A stretch of DNA of 50,653 nt, taken from positions 21,447 through 72,099 of the forward strand of contig NZ_JASMRZ010000010.1 in NCBI RefSeq assembly GCF_030462475.1, read 5' to 3'. Under the pieces are notes generated by a model. It had not been told where the DNA came from. It saw nothing but the letters and a program-made list of their open reading frames with translations, and searched no databases. Below, piece by piece: positions 42,973 to 50,653 of this stretch; within the stretch, counting starts at the first letter, position 1, and every line of letters starts with the position of its first letter. This stretch comes from Variovorax sp. CAN15 (GTDB lineage: Bacteria; Pseudomonadota; Gammaproteobacteria; Burkholderiales; Burkholderiaceae_C). Both the position numbers and the translations under genes were made by a program.

Positions 42973-43533
42973 ATGAAAACCTGTCTGATAGTGATCGACG
43001 CCCAGGAGTCGTTCCGCCAGCGCGCCTACTGGAACGAAAGCCAGGCCGCCCCCTACTTCGCCGCGCAGAACGCGCTGATCGAAGGCTGCGCCGCCGCCGG
43101 CCTGCCTGTCGTGCGGGTCTTCCACACCGACGAGCCCTCCGACGCCAGCAACCCCTTCGCGGTCGAATCGGGCCACGTGCGTCCCATCGGCGGGCTGGCT
43201 GCCTTCGATGCCGCCGCCACCTTCACCAAGCATCGCCACAGCGCGCTGGTCAACAGCGGGCTGGATGTGTGGCTCACGCAGAACGGCATCGGCCGGCTGA
43301 TCGTGAGCGGCATCCGCACCGAGCAGTGCTGCGAGACCACCACCCGCCACGCCTCCGACCTGGGCTGGGAGGTCGACTACGTGACCGACGCCACCCTCAC
43401 CTTCGACATGAAGCACCCCGACGGCAGCCCGCTCGCCGCCGCCGACATCAAGGCCCGCACGGCCGCAGTGCTGCATGGCCGCTTCGCCACCGTCTGCACC
43501 GTGGCGCAGGCGCTGGAACGGGCGGTGGCATGA
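42973..43533 (+). CDS. Cysteine hydrolase, isochorismatase family
   Basis: The 186-residue product has the catalytic triad positions D9 (VIDAQESF), K86 (FTKHRHSAL) and C119 (GIRTEQCCETTTRHA). The family includes nicotinamidases, carbamoylases and isochorismatases; the lid region does not identify the substrate. First gene of a three-gene plus-strand operon with overlapping stops and starts. Confidence 0.9.
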   Translation: MKTCLIVIDAQESFRQRAYWNESQAAPYFAAQNALIEGCAAAGLPVVRVFHTDEPSDASNPFAVESGHVRPIGGLAAFDAAATFTKHRHSALVNSGLDVWLTQNGIGRLIVSGIRTEQCCETTTRHASDLGWEVDYVTDATLTFDMKHPDGSPLAAADIKARTAAVLHGRFATVCTVAQALERAVA

Positions 43534-44171
43534 GCGACAGCGCCAGCCTGCGCGTGCTGATCCTCGCCTTCGACGGCGTGGAGGCCCTGGACTTCGCCGG
43601 CCCCTTCGAGGTTTTCACCACCGCGAGCCGGGTCAGCCAGCGGATGCGGCCGGGCTCGGCGGCGCCATTCGAGGTCGCCTCGGCGGCACACGTCGCCGCC
43701 GGCCAGCCCGTGCAGGCCCGCGCCGGCCTTCAGTTGCTGGCGAACCACGCACTGGCCGGCAGCCCGCCAGCCGACGTGCTGATCGTCCCCGGCGGCGTGG
43801 TCGACGCGCCGATGGCCAGCCCCGAGACGCTGCGCTGGATCGCCCGCACCGCAGCCGAAGCGAAGATCGTCGCGTCCGTCTGCACCGGCGCCTTCCTGCT
43901 CGCTGCGAGCGGCGTGGTCACGGACGACGCCGTCACCACTCACTGGGAAGACGTCGCCGAACTGCGCGAGCGCTTCCCCTCGCTCGACGTGCGCGAGGAC
44001 GTGCGCTGGGTCGACAACGGCCGCGTCGTCAGTTCGGCAGGCATCAGCGCCGGCATCGACATGAGCCTGCACCTCGTCGAACGGCTGGCCGGGCGCGAGC
44101 TGGCCGAGCGCACCGCGCGCCAGATGGACTACGCATGGAACAGGAACCCGGCGTCCAGCCCATCCGCGTAG
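43530..44171 (+). CDS. DJ-1/PfpI family protein
   Basis: The 213-residue protein (MSDSASLRVLILAFDGVEAL) has the class I glutamine amidotransferase-like fold with the nucleophile elbow in ASVCTGAFLLA (C118) and the nearby TTHWE segment. Related proteins include isonitrile hydratases and the N-terminal half of GlxA-type regulators. The ATG overlaps the cysteine hydrolase stop (ATGA), and the 3' end overlaps the next gene by 37 bp. Confidence 0.88.
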   Translation: MSDSASLRVLILAFDGVEALDFAGPFEVFTTASRVSQRMRPGSAAPFEVASAAHVAAGQPVQARAGLQLLANHALAGSPPADVLIVPGGVVDAPMASPETLRWIARTAAEAKIVASVCTGAFLLAASGVVTDDAVTTHWEDVAELRERFPSLDVREDVRWVDNGRVVSSAGISAGIDMSLHLVERLAGRELAERTARQMDYAWNRNPASSPSA

Positions 44172-45136
44172 TCTTCGTCCTCCTGCCCGGCAGCCTGGTG
44201 CTCGACTGGGCTGGGCCGGCCGAGGCGCTGCGCATCGCCAACCAGCGGCTGCGCGCGACGGGGCGGCCGGAGCGCTTCGTCATCGAGTTCGCCAGCCCCC
44301 GGCCGACGGCCATGGGCTCGGTCGGCGTGGCGCTGGCCGGGCTATCGCCCCTGCCGGCGGCGTGGGACGGCCCCGGCTGGGTCGTGCTGGTCGGCCTGCC
44401 CGGCGAGCGCATCGCCATCGACAACCCCGAGACGCAGGACCTGCTGCACTGGCTGCGCGGACTGCGCTTCGAGCGCGGCCGGCTGGAGCTGGTGACCGTC
44501 TGTGCCGGCGCGGTGCTGGCGGCGCACGCAGGCGCCCTGGCCGGCCGGCGCGCCACCACGCATCACCATCACCTGGGCGAGCTGCGCGAAGTGGAGCCGC
44601 GCTGCGAGGTGGTGAGCAACCGTGTGTTCGTGATCGACCCGCCGCTCTACAGCAGCGCGGGCGTGACCACCGGCATCGACCTGATCCTGCACCGCATCGG
44701 CGAGCTGTGCGGCGAGGCGCTCGCGGCGCAGGTCGCGCAGTCGATGGTGGTGCCGCTGCGCCGGGGCCCGCACGATCCGGAGCTCTCGCCCTTTCTCGCC
44801 TACCGCAACCACCTGCACGCCGCGCTGCACCGCGTGCAGGATGCCGTCAGCGAGCAGCCGCAGGCCGACTGGAACGTGCCGCGCATGGCCGAGGTGGCGC
44901 ACACCTCGGCGCGGCATCTCACGCGGCTCTTCGTCGAGCACGCGGGCGTTGCGCCGCTGGCCTACCTGCGGCGGCTGCGGCTCGCGACGGCGCAGCTGGC
45001 GCTGGCCTCGGGCGCGAGCGTGACGCGGGCGGCGGAGCAGTCGGGCTTCGGCTCCGACACGCAGTTGCGCCGCGCGTGGCACCAGTTCGGGCTGCCGGGG
45101 TCGCCATCGGAAGCGGGCTCGTCCTCTCGGACCTGA
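44135..45136 (+). CDS. GlxA-type AraC-family transcriptional regulator (DJ-1 domain plus AraC helix-turn-helix)
   Basis: The 333-residue protein joins an N-terminal DJ-1/PfpI-like domain (VVFVLLPGSLVLDWAGPAEA, VTVCAGAVLAA) to a C-terminal AraC DNA-binding domain with two helix-turn-helix units (WNVPRMAEVAHTSARHLTRL and ASVTRAAEQSGFGSDTQLRR). GlxA regulators often control adjacent hydrolase genes. The start lies inside the preceding gene in another frame, indicating tight coupling. It probably regulates its own operon; the ligand is unknown. Confidence 0.9.
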   Translation: MEQEPGVQPIRVVFVLLPGSLVLDWAGPAEALRIANQRLRATGRPERFVIEFASPRPTAMGSVGVALAGLSPLPAAWDGPGWVVLVGLPGERIAIDNPETQDLLHWLRGLRFERGRLELVTVCAGAVLAAHAGALAGRRATTHHHHLGELREVEPRCEVVSNRVFVIDPPLYSSAGVTTGIDLILHRIGELCGEALAAQVAQSMVVPLRRGPHDPELSPFLAYRNHLHAALHRVQDAVSEQPQADWNVPRMAEVAHTSARHLTRLFVEHAGVAPLAYLRRLRLATAQLALASGASVTRAAEQSGFGSDTQLRRAWHQFGLPGSPSEAGSSSRT

Positions 45137-45149
45137 GCCGGCTGGCCGC

Positions 45150-46766
45150 TCAGTGCCAGACGCCAGCGGGCGCCGGCCCCGGCACGCGCAGCAGCCTGTC
45201 GTCGCCGATCTCCAGCAGCCGGTTGGCCGCGTAGCTGTTCTGCGAATCGGGCTCCAGCGCCGCGCTGACCAGCGGCGACAGCGGCTGCGCCAGCGACACG
45301 TAGAAGCTGCCCGGCTGCACGACCGCGCGGCCGTGGCGCAGCCGCACGCGGAAGGCGCGGATCGCCTCGCCGTCCTCGATGGCGCCGCGCGCATCCTGCC
45401 GCTGGCCGTCGGTCTGCGAGAGGATTTCGTAGCGCTCCACCGACCACGGCGCCGCGTTGTCGATGCGCTCCACGCGCACGCCCAGCATCTGCAGGCGCTG
45501 CACGGCCACGGTTTCGCTCGAAGCGAGCAGGTAGCCGCAGGGGCGCGGGCGCGCATTGACGATCTTCAGCGGCTCGGCGGCGCGCCATTCGACGTCGACG
45601 GCCTTGTCCTCGCCGGTCCTGGCATCGAGGAATTCGAGGCGCTGACGCGTCGGCGTCTGCCAGGCCTCGACCACCACGTCGCCCTGGCAGGCTTCGGCCT
45701 TCGCGCGCTGGCCGGCCTGGACGGTGAGCTGCATCAGCGCCGGCCCCTGCCGCGCCGCCGTCTCGATGACGGTGGTGGCCGCCAGCACCTGGGTGTGCAC
45801 GCGGCGCGCGAAATGCGCGCGGCCGAGCCCCACGCCGCGCACCTCGAGCAGCAGGCTCACGGCCTGGTGCAGCGCGCTCACGTTGCGCCCGGTATCGGGC
45901 TGTACGCCGCCCATCGACACGGTGCGGTCGTCGGCCTTGCCGCCGGAAGTGGTGTGGTACTTGAAGCCCTGCAGCCCGGCGCGCGCGAAGGCGGCCTGGA
46001 TGGCATCGACGTAGTCGCGCTGCGCGCTGGTGGCGATGGCGGCGTCGAGGTTGCCCACGGTGGCGGGCTGCAGCAGGCCGTCGTACTTCATGACGGCGCC
46101 GAACTTGTCGATCCAGCGGCCGCCGACGGTGAACTCGTGCAGGTCGAGCACCACCTGCGGCGCGTAGCGCAGGGTGGCCGCCGCGAGCGCGCGCGCCTCG
46201 GGCGTGCGCAGCAGCAAATGGTCGCGGTTCACGTCGATGCCGTTGGCGGTGACGCGGGTGAAGCGCTCGGCGCCATCGGGGTTGCCGCGCGGCACCAGAA
46301 CCAGGTTGACCTTCTTCAGCATCGCCGAGCCCGGCTCGGAGGCGAACTGCTGCGCCAGCGCCAGCACCGCCTCGCCGCCGGCCGGCTCGTTGCCGTGCTG
46401 CTGGCCGATGACCATCACCGTCGGGCGCGTGGGATCGACGCGGCCCTGATCGGCCAGCACCACCAGCGGCATCTCGCGGCCCTGCTGCGACACGCCGATG
46501 CGCTCGACGCGCACGTTCGGCGACTGGCGCGCGAGATCGTTCAGGAAAGCCAGCACCTCGGCATGGGAGGGAAAGTCGGCGCGCCCTTCGCGAAAGCCCG
46601 GCGTGGCGTAGCTCACCGGCGGATCGGGAAAGCGCGAGGCAATGGCCGGCGGCTCGGTCCACACCTTGGCGGGATCGAACTGGGCCAGGGCCGAGGCGGT
46701 CGGCAGCAGGGCCAGGCCGGAAACGCACAGGAAGCGGAGGGAGGGGGTGCGCAGCATGGCGCGCAT
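45150..46766 (-). CDS. Exported M14-family zinc carboxypeptidase-like protein
   Basis: The 538-residue product has a signal peptide (about 1-28, ending ASALA before QFDPAK). The M14 zinc site has H124 and E127 in GQQHGNEPAGGE, with the distal His in VVLDLHEFTV and RGNPDGAERF ahead of it. It likely trims peptides or cell-wall peptides in the periplasm. The C-terminal ~200 residues form an additional domain without obvious motifs. The ATG at 46766 has a GGAGG site very close; the ATG at 46757 is an alternative. Convergent with the GlxA-type gene. Confidence 0.88.
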   Translation of the reverse strand: MRAMLRTPSLRFLCVSGLALLPTASALAQFDPAKVWTEPPAIASRFPDPPVSYATPGFREGRADFPSHAEVLAFLNDLARQSPNVRVERIGVSQQGREMPLVVLADQGRVDPTRPTVMVIGQQHGNEPAGGEAVLALAQQFASEPGSAMLKKVNLVLVPRGNPDGAERFTRVTANGIDVNRDHLLLRTPEARALAAATLRYAPQVVLDLHEFTVGGRWIDKFGAVMKYDGLLQPATVGNLDAAIATSAQRDYVDAIQAAFARAGLQGFKYHTTSGGKADDRTVSMGGVQPDTGRNVSALHQAVSLLLEVRGVGLGRAHFARRVHTQVLAATTVIETAARQGPALMQLTVQAGQRAKAEACQGDVVVEAWQTPTRQRLEFLDARTGEDKAVDVEWRAAEPLKIVNARPRPCGYLLASSETVAVQRLQMLGVRVERIDNAAPWSVERYEILSQTDGQRQDARGAIEDGEAIRAFRVRLRHGRAVVQPGSFYVSLAQPLSPLVSAALEPDSQNSYAANRLLEIGDDRLLRVPGPAPAGVWH

Positions 46767-46854
46767 TGTCCTCCGGCGTGACTCGCAGCAGATTCAGGTG
46801 TGGTTCAGTTCAACCTGCACCGCCATCCGAAGGCCGCAAGCGCGCCCTCTTCTT

Positions 46855-46954
46855 CCAGAGATACCGCGGGACCGGCTCCGCCGGGCCGCAGGTATCGCCC
46901 CCGGAAGGGGGTTGGCGCAGCGACACGAAGTGCGCGAAGCCTGGGGGCGAGTCA
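46855..46954 (-). repeat. Dispersed intergenic repeat, copy C
   Basis: Read on the minus strand this element starts TTGACTCGCCCCCAGGCTTC and ends GGTATCTCTGG, matching copy B at 16141-16237 along its whole length. The GATACC-to-GGTATC palindrome occupies 46860-46896, again 37 bases. One end coincides with the TGA stop (46952-46954) of the sigma-factor gene. Confidence 0.8.
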
Positions 46955-48253
46955 AGTACAGGCCCGGGCGCGCGACAGCAGCAGGGCCCGCTCGCGTGTG
47001 TTGCGCGTGAGCGAGGCGGCGCGGTCGAACTCCCGGCGCGCCTCGTCGTGGCGGCCCAGCTTGAAGAGCAGATCGCCGCGCACGGTCGGCAGCAGGTGGT
47101 AGCCCTTGAGCGCGGGCTCGTCCAGCAGCGCGTCGGCCACCTCCAGCCCGGCCGCCGGGCCGAAGGCCATCGACAGCGCGACCGCGCGGTTGAGCTCGAC
47201 GATGGGCGACGGCGTGAGTTCGGCCAGCGCGTCGTAGAGCGCGGCGATGCGGCCCCAGTCGGTTTCGTCGGCGGTGCGCGCGCGGCCGTGGCAGGCGGCG
47301 ATGGCGGCCTGCAGCGCATAGGGTCCGAGCGCGCCGCCCTGCGACTCGGCACGCGCCAGCGCCGCGAGGCCGCGGCGGATCAGCATCTGGTCCCAGCGCG
47401 CGCGGTTCTGCTCCAGCAGCAGCACCGGCTCGCCCGAAGGCCCCATGCGCGCGGCGGTGCGCGAGGCCTGGATCTCCATCAGCGCCACCAGCCCGTGCAC
47501 TTCGGACTCCTTCGGCACCAGCTCGGCCACGATGCGGCCCAGTCGCAGCGCCTCTTCGCACAGCGTGGGGCGCATCCAGTCGTCGCCGGCGGTGGCCGAG
47601 TAGCCCTCGTTGAAGACCAGGTAGATCACCTCCAGCACCGAGGCCAGCCGCGCCTCGAGCTCGTGCCGGCGCGGCACCTCGAAGGGCACGCGCGCCTCGG
47701 CCAGGGTGCGCTTGGCGCGCACGATGCGCTGCGCGACCGTGGCTTCTGGCACGAGGAAGGCGCGCGCGATCTCGTCGGTGGTCAGGCCGCCCATCACCCG
47801 CAGCGTGAGCGCCACCCGCGCTTCGGTAGAGAGCACCGGGTGGCAGGCGGTGAACACCAGCCGCAGCAGGTCGTCGCCGATGTCGTCGTCCAGCGCGGCA
47901 TCGACCGCCTCGGCGAAGTCGTCCTGCGCCATCTCGTGCTGCGCGTCGAGCTCGCGGCCGATCTCGCCGGACTTGTGCTCGGCCAATTGCAGGTGGCGCA
48001 GGCGGTCGAGGGCGCGGCGCTTGGCCACGGCCGTGAGCCAGGCGGCGGGATTGTCGGGCACGCCCGATTCGCTCCACTGCTCCAGGGCCGAGACCAGCGC
48101 GTCCTGGGCCAGCTCTTCGGCCAGCCCCACGTCGCGCACCATGCGCGCGACGGTGGCGATGATCTTCGCGGACTCGATGCGCCATACCGCCTCGATGGTG
48201 CGGTGGATGGCGGCGCTGTCCGCGTGGCCCGCGCGCCCCCCGGCCTGGCTCAT
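46952..48253 (-). CDS. ECF sigma factor, ECF42/SigJ-like type with C-terminal TPR-like extension
   Basis: The 433-residue protein has sigma-70 region 2 (AKIIATVARMVRDVGLAEEL, AQDALVSALEQW) and region 4 (LTLRVMGGLTTDEIARAFLV, PEATVAQRIVRAKRTL). A ~230-residue helical C-terminal domain with TPR-like repeats follows. No anti-sigma gene is adjacent. The ECF42 group shows exactly this extension and partner genes encoding DGPF (YciI) proteins, and two such genes lie directly upstream. The start (ATG 48253) overlaps the first partner by 4 bp. Activity is thought to be controlled through the extension; the signal is unknown. Confidence 0.9.
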   Translation of the reverse strand: MSQAGGRAGHADSAAIHRTIEAVWRIESAKIIATVARMVRDVGLAEELAQDALVSALEQWSESGVPDNPAAWLTAVAKRRALDRLRHLQLAEHKSGEIGRELDAQHEMAQDDFAEAVDAALDDDIGDDLLRLVFTACHPVLSTEARVALTLRVMGGLTTDEIARAFLVPEATVAQRIVRAKRTLAEARVPFEVPRRHELEARLASVLEVIYLVFNEGYSATAGDDWMRPTLCEEALRLGRIVAELVPKESEVHGLVALMEIQASRTAARMGPSGEPVLLLEQNRARWDQMLIRRGLAALARAESQGGALGPYALQAAIAACHGRARTADETDWGRIAALYDALAELTPSPIVELNRAVALSMAFGPAAGLEVADALLDEPALKGYHLLPTVRGDLLFKLGRHDEARREFDRAASLTRNTRERALLLSRARACT

Positions 48254-48672
48254 GCGCCGGTCTTCTTCACCGTCTGCATCGACGTGAATTCGCTGGCCAC
48301 CGCCTGCACGTCGGCCGGGAAGTCTTCCATCTCCTGGATCTGGCGCACCTCGATGACCTCGTTGTCGCCGCCGGGGCAGCGGCTGGCCCATTCGATGGCC
48401 GCGGCGCGCGAGGGCACGTCGATGATCCAGAAGCCGCCCAGCACTTCCTTCGCCTCGGCGAAGGGGCCGTCGACGACCTTGGGCTTGCGGTTCCTGAAGC
48501 TCACGCGCGCGCCCATCGAGGGCGGATGCAGGCCGTCGCAGCTGACCAGCACGCCCGCCTTCTGCAGCGACTCGTTGTAGGCCATCATGGCCGACACCGC
48601 CTCGACGTCGGGGCTGGTGCCGGGCGCGGCGCTCTCGTAGCCGTGGGGAATCATCAGCAGCATGAATCGCAT
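48250..48672 (-). CDS. YciI/DGPF-domain protein 1
   Basis: The 140-residue protein (MRFMLLMIPHGYESAAPGTS) has the VDGPFAEAKEVLGGFWIIDV signature that names the DGPF family, a dimeric alpha/beta fold related to YciI. It sits between DGPF protein 2 and the ECF42-type sigma gene and overlaps the latter. DGPF proteins are the conserved partners and regulon members of ECF42 sigma factors; their biochemical role is not known. Confidence 0.9.
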   Translation of the reverse strand: MRFMLLMIPHGYESAAPGTSPDVEAVSAMMAYNESLQKAGVLVSCDGLHPPSMGARVSFRNRKPKVVDGPFAEAKEVLGGFWIIDVPSRAAAIEWASRCPGGDNEVIEVRQIQEMEDFPADVQAVASEFTSMQTVKKTGA

Positions 48673-48715
48673 GGTGCGTCTCCTTCGGTTCCGTTGCGTT
48701 GCACGGGCGGCCGGA

Positions 48716-49147
48716 TCAGGCGCCCGCCTTGGTGCGGGCCTCGGTCTCGGCGCGCAGGCGGTCTTCCTGGGCGAGCAGCTCGGGCGTCATGGCATCGCCG
48801 AAGTCGGTGGCCTCGAACACCTGGCGGATCTCGATCTCGCCCTCCTGGAAGGGGCTGCGCTTGATCCACTCGATGGCCTCTTCCTTCGACTTGCACTGGA
48901 ACAGCCAGAAGCCGGCCAGCAGCTCCTTGGTTTCGGCGAAGGGGCCGTCGATGACCGTGCGTTTGGTGGGGCCCTCGCAGCGCACGCGCACGCCCTTGGA
49001 GCTGGGGTGCAGGCCCTCGCCCGCGAGCAGCACGCCGGCCTTGACCAGCTCCTCGTTGAACTTGCCCATGGCGGTGAGGATTTCGGTGCTGGGCATCACG
49101 CCGGCTTCGGAATCGGCGTTGGCCTTGACCAGAATCATGAATCGCAT
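48716..49147 (-). CDS. YciI/DGPF-domain protein 2
   Basis: The 143-residue protein (MRFMILVKANADSEAGVMPS) carries IDGPFAETKELLAGFWLFQC and a charged C-terminal helix (EDRLRAETEARTKAGA). It is paralogous to the DGPF gene 43 bp downstream. An AGGAG site lies 7 bases before the ATG. First gene of the sigma-factor operon, preceded by a candidate ECF42 promoter. Confidence 0.9.
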   Translation of the reverse strand: MRFMILVKANADSEAGVMPSTEILTAMGKFNEELVKAGVLLAGEGLHPSSKGVRVRCEGPTKRTVIDGPFAETKELLAGFWLFQCKSKEEAIEWIKRSPFQEGEIEIRQVFEATDFGDAMTPELLAQEDRLRAETEARTKAGA

Positions 49148-49210
49148 GTCGTTTCTCCTGAAGGTTGATGGTGGTGAAGCGGCTGGGAATCTGCCTGCTC
49201 CTGTTCACAC

Positions 49211-49237
49211 GTCGGACGAGCGGAAGCCAGATCGACA
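49211..49237 (-). promoter_or_regulatory. Candidate ECF42-type promoter of the DGPF-sigma operon
   Basis: On the minus strand TGTCGA (49237-49232) and CGAC (49214-49211) are 17 bases apart, about 64 bp before the first start codon. As I recall, ECF42 sigma factors use TGTCGA at -35 and CG(A/T)C at -10, so this fits autoregulation. Confidence 0.5.
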
Positions 49238-49284
49238 CGAACACATCGATCCATTTGTAATTTTGTGTTTCCGAAATTGAGGCT

Positions 49285-49713
49285 TCAGGGCAGATAGCCG
49301 CAGAAGCGCAGCACATGGCCATCCGGCTCCCGGATCGCGAATTCGCGCAGCCCCCAGGGTTGGGAGGTGGGCGGCTCGACGACCGTCACGCCGCGCTTCA
49401 CGTAGGCGGCATGCAGGCCGTCGATGTCCTTGCCGACGTGGATCACGATCTCGCCGCGCCAGGGTTTCGTCTCGCGCGCGTTGCACTGCCACAACCGCAG
49501 GTAGACCGGGTCGCCGTAGCTGCGGTCGCCTTTTTTCACCCGGGCGTAGCTGGGCGGCTCGCCGGCGATGAAGTCGAGCTCGAAGCCCAGCACGTCGCGG
49601 AACCAGCGCGCGGCGCGCGTGACATCCGACACCGGCAGCACGGGCTGCACGCCGTGGAATTCATGCAGGGTGCCCAGGTCGGGCGCCGGGCTCACGCCGG
49701 CCTGGGTGTTCAT
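49285..49713 (-). CDS. VOC-family (glyoxalase/bleomycin resistance) protein
   Basis: The 142-residue protein starts at the ATG at 49713 (MNTQAGVSPAPDLG) with a GAAG site. The two beta-alpha-beta-beta-beta modules are recognisable (VQPVLPVSDVTRAARWFRDV, LGFELDF and REFAIREPDGHVLRFCGYLP). Members bind or isomerise small molecules through metal ligands at the module edges; the substrate is not evident. It is 4 bp downstream of the SirB1 gene, so the two are probably cotranscribed. Confidence 0.87.
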   Translation of the reverse strand: MNTQAGVSPAPDLGTLHEFHGVQPVLPVSDVTRAARWFRDVLGFELDFIAGEPPSYARVKKGDRSYGDPVYLRLWQCNARETKPWRGEIVIHVGKDIDGLHAAYVKRGVTVVEPPTSQPWGLREFAIREPDGHVLRFCGYLP

Positions 49714-49717
49714 TTCT

Positions 49718-50569
49718 TCAGCTCGCCATGCGGCGCAGGGCGGCGACGCGCTCGGCGATGGCGTCGATGTCCAGTGCGTCCTCGGCCTTCGACAGATAGG
49801 TTTCGAGGTCGCGCACGGCCGATGCCGTATTGCCCTGCTCGGCATGCGCGATGCCTCGGTCGCGGTACTCGCCCCAGGCTCTGGGCAGCAGCGCGATCAG
49901 GCGGTCCTGCACGGAAATGACGCGCTGCCAGTCTTCCTGCGCGTGGTGCACTTCCTTCAGGTTGCGCAGCATGCGGGCGATGATTTCGCGCGAGCTGGCG
50001 GGCTGCAGGTAGAGGCCCAGCGGCACGTCGAAGTCGCCGACCAGGCCGTTGCTGCGCTTGTAAGGTTCCAGCCGCTCGCCGAGTTCCTCGCGCGACAGCG
50101 ACTTGCCGGTGAACGGATCGATCACCACCTGCCCCTTCGGCAGCGTCACCTTGAGCATGAAGTGGCCGGGAAACCCGATGCCCCGCGCCTGCAGGCCCAG
50201 GCCCTGCGCCAGCTCCATCCACAGCACCGCCAGCGAGATCGGGATGCCACGGCGGGTGCGCAGCACGGCGTTCAGGTAGCTGTTGTCGGGGTCGTAGTAG
50301 TCGTTGACGTTGCCGCCGAAGTTCAGGTCGCTGAAGAAGAACTGGTTCAGCGCCCGCAGGCGGGCCAGCGGCGCGGCGTCGGCCGGCAGGCGGCGGCGCA
50401 GGCGGGCGAGGAGCTGATCGACGTCGCCCAGCACCTGCTGCACATCGAGATCGGGGTATTCGTCCTGCGCCAGGCTGGCGGCGGCTTCGAGCAGCGGGAA
50501 CTGGTCGTCGCTGCGCACCAGCGACTCGAAATACTCCAGGGCGGTCGGAACCTGAATGCTGAACGTCAT
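49718..50569 (-). CDS. SirB1-family protein (transglutaminase-like core plus TPR)
   Basis: The 283-residue protein has the SirB1 blocks LNQFFFSDLNFGGNVNDYYD, PDNSYLNAVLRTRRGIPISL, RGIGFPGHFMLKV and VIDPFTGKSLSREEL. A C-terminal TPR-like region (RVISVQDRLIALLPRAWGEY) follows. The family is widespread in proteobacteria; despite the name (a Salmonella invasion regulator neighbour), its role is unclear. Confidence 0.9.
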   Translation of the reverse strand: MTFSIQVPTALEYFESLVRSDDQFPLLEAAASLAQDEYPDLDVQQVLGDVDQLLARLRRRLPADAAPLARLRALNQFFFSDLNFGGNVNDYYDPDNSYLNAVLRTRRGIPISLAVLWMELAQGLGLQARGIGFPGHFMLKVTLPKGQVVIDPFTGKSLSREELGERLEPYKRSNGLVGDFDVPLGLYLQPASSREIIARMLRNLKEVHHAQEDWQRVISVQDRLIALLPRAWGEYRDRGIAHAEQGNTASAVRDLETYLSKAEDALDIDAIAERVAALRRMAS

Positions 50570-50620
50570 GTGGCTTTGTAGAGGAGCATTTCCGGAGCGT
50601 CAAGGCAGGGACTACTTGGT

Positions 50621-50653
50621 TCACCCCCAGGCTTGCCCACTTCGTGTGGCCGC
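50621..50653 (+). repeat. Dispersed intergenic repeat, copy D (cut by window end)
   Basis: The last 33 bases read TCACCCCCAGGCTTGCCCAC then TTCGTGTGGCCGC, matching the beginning of copy B (same orientation) and copy C (reverse). The hairpin part would lie beyond the window. Confidence 0.65.

Noticed and set aside
39823..43476. 1217-codon minus-strand open frame extending hda upstream across purM and the transporter gene
   Set aside because: Only the last 228 residues are Hda. The rest is antisense to purM and the AI-2E family gene, which are convincing plus-strand genes.

Overview
Organism. The window is very GC-rich, uses GTG and TTG starts, and has ORFs packed into long overlapping operons. 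It carries conserved betaproteobacterial blocks (rpsP-rimM-trmD-rplS; folK-pcnB-hda next to purM). With the dispersed intergenic repeat and the gene content, this fits a Comamonadaceae genome, most likely Variovorax. That identification is from recognition, not a search. I see no tRNA, rRNA, CRISPR array, transposase or phage gene.

Region 1 (1-18594, minus strand). One operon of at least 16 genes runs from an IorA-like gene at 18450 off the left edge. Order: IorA-like and IorB-like 2-oxoacid:ferredoxin oxidoreductase, ferredoxin reductase, Rieske dioxygenase alpha and beta, acyl-CoA ligase, thiolase-like protein, DUF35-SDR fusion, cyclase-family hydrolase, SDR, two ABC substrate-binding proteins, a second Rieske pair, a third binding protein and a LivH-type permease. 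A divergent MarR regulator (18595-19071) faces it. I read this as an iad-type auxin (indole-3-acetate, IAA) degradation locus, as described in plant-associated Variovorax. A consistent route can be drawn: IAA to dioxindole-3-acetate (Rieske plus reductase), its CoA thioester (ligase), isatin plus acetyl-CoA (thiolase-like/DUF35 retro-aldolase), isatinate (cyclase-type isatin hydrolase), then anthranilate or anthraniloyl-CoA (IorAB-like). Steps after the dioxygenase are inference.

Region 2 (19093-22841, minus). A translationally coupled four-gene operon: opine-dehydrogenase-like, 3-hydroxyacyl-CoA-dehydrogenase-like, an alpha/beta-hydrolase fold protein lacking the usual Ser and His, and a quinone-oxidoreductase-like protein. 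Its promoter shares a 13-base motif with the iad/MarR intergenic region.

Region 3 (23071-42849). Housekeeping genes: DEAD-box helicase, orn, M48 protease, pterin dehydratase, rsgA, hisC, CobD/CbiB family, Nudix, rplS-trmD-rimM-rpsP, GNAT, TM2 protein, Pit phosphate transporter with DUF47 partner, folK, pcnB, hda, purM and an AI-2E family transporter.

Region 4 (42973-50653). A cysteine hydrolase/DJ-1-like/GlxA-type regulator operon, an exported M14 carboxypeptidase, an ECF42-type sigma factor with two DGPF (YciI) proteins and a candidate self-recognised promoter, a VOC protein and a SirB1 protein. Four copies of a dispersed hairpin-forming repeat are present, two of them inside the iad operon.
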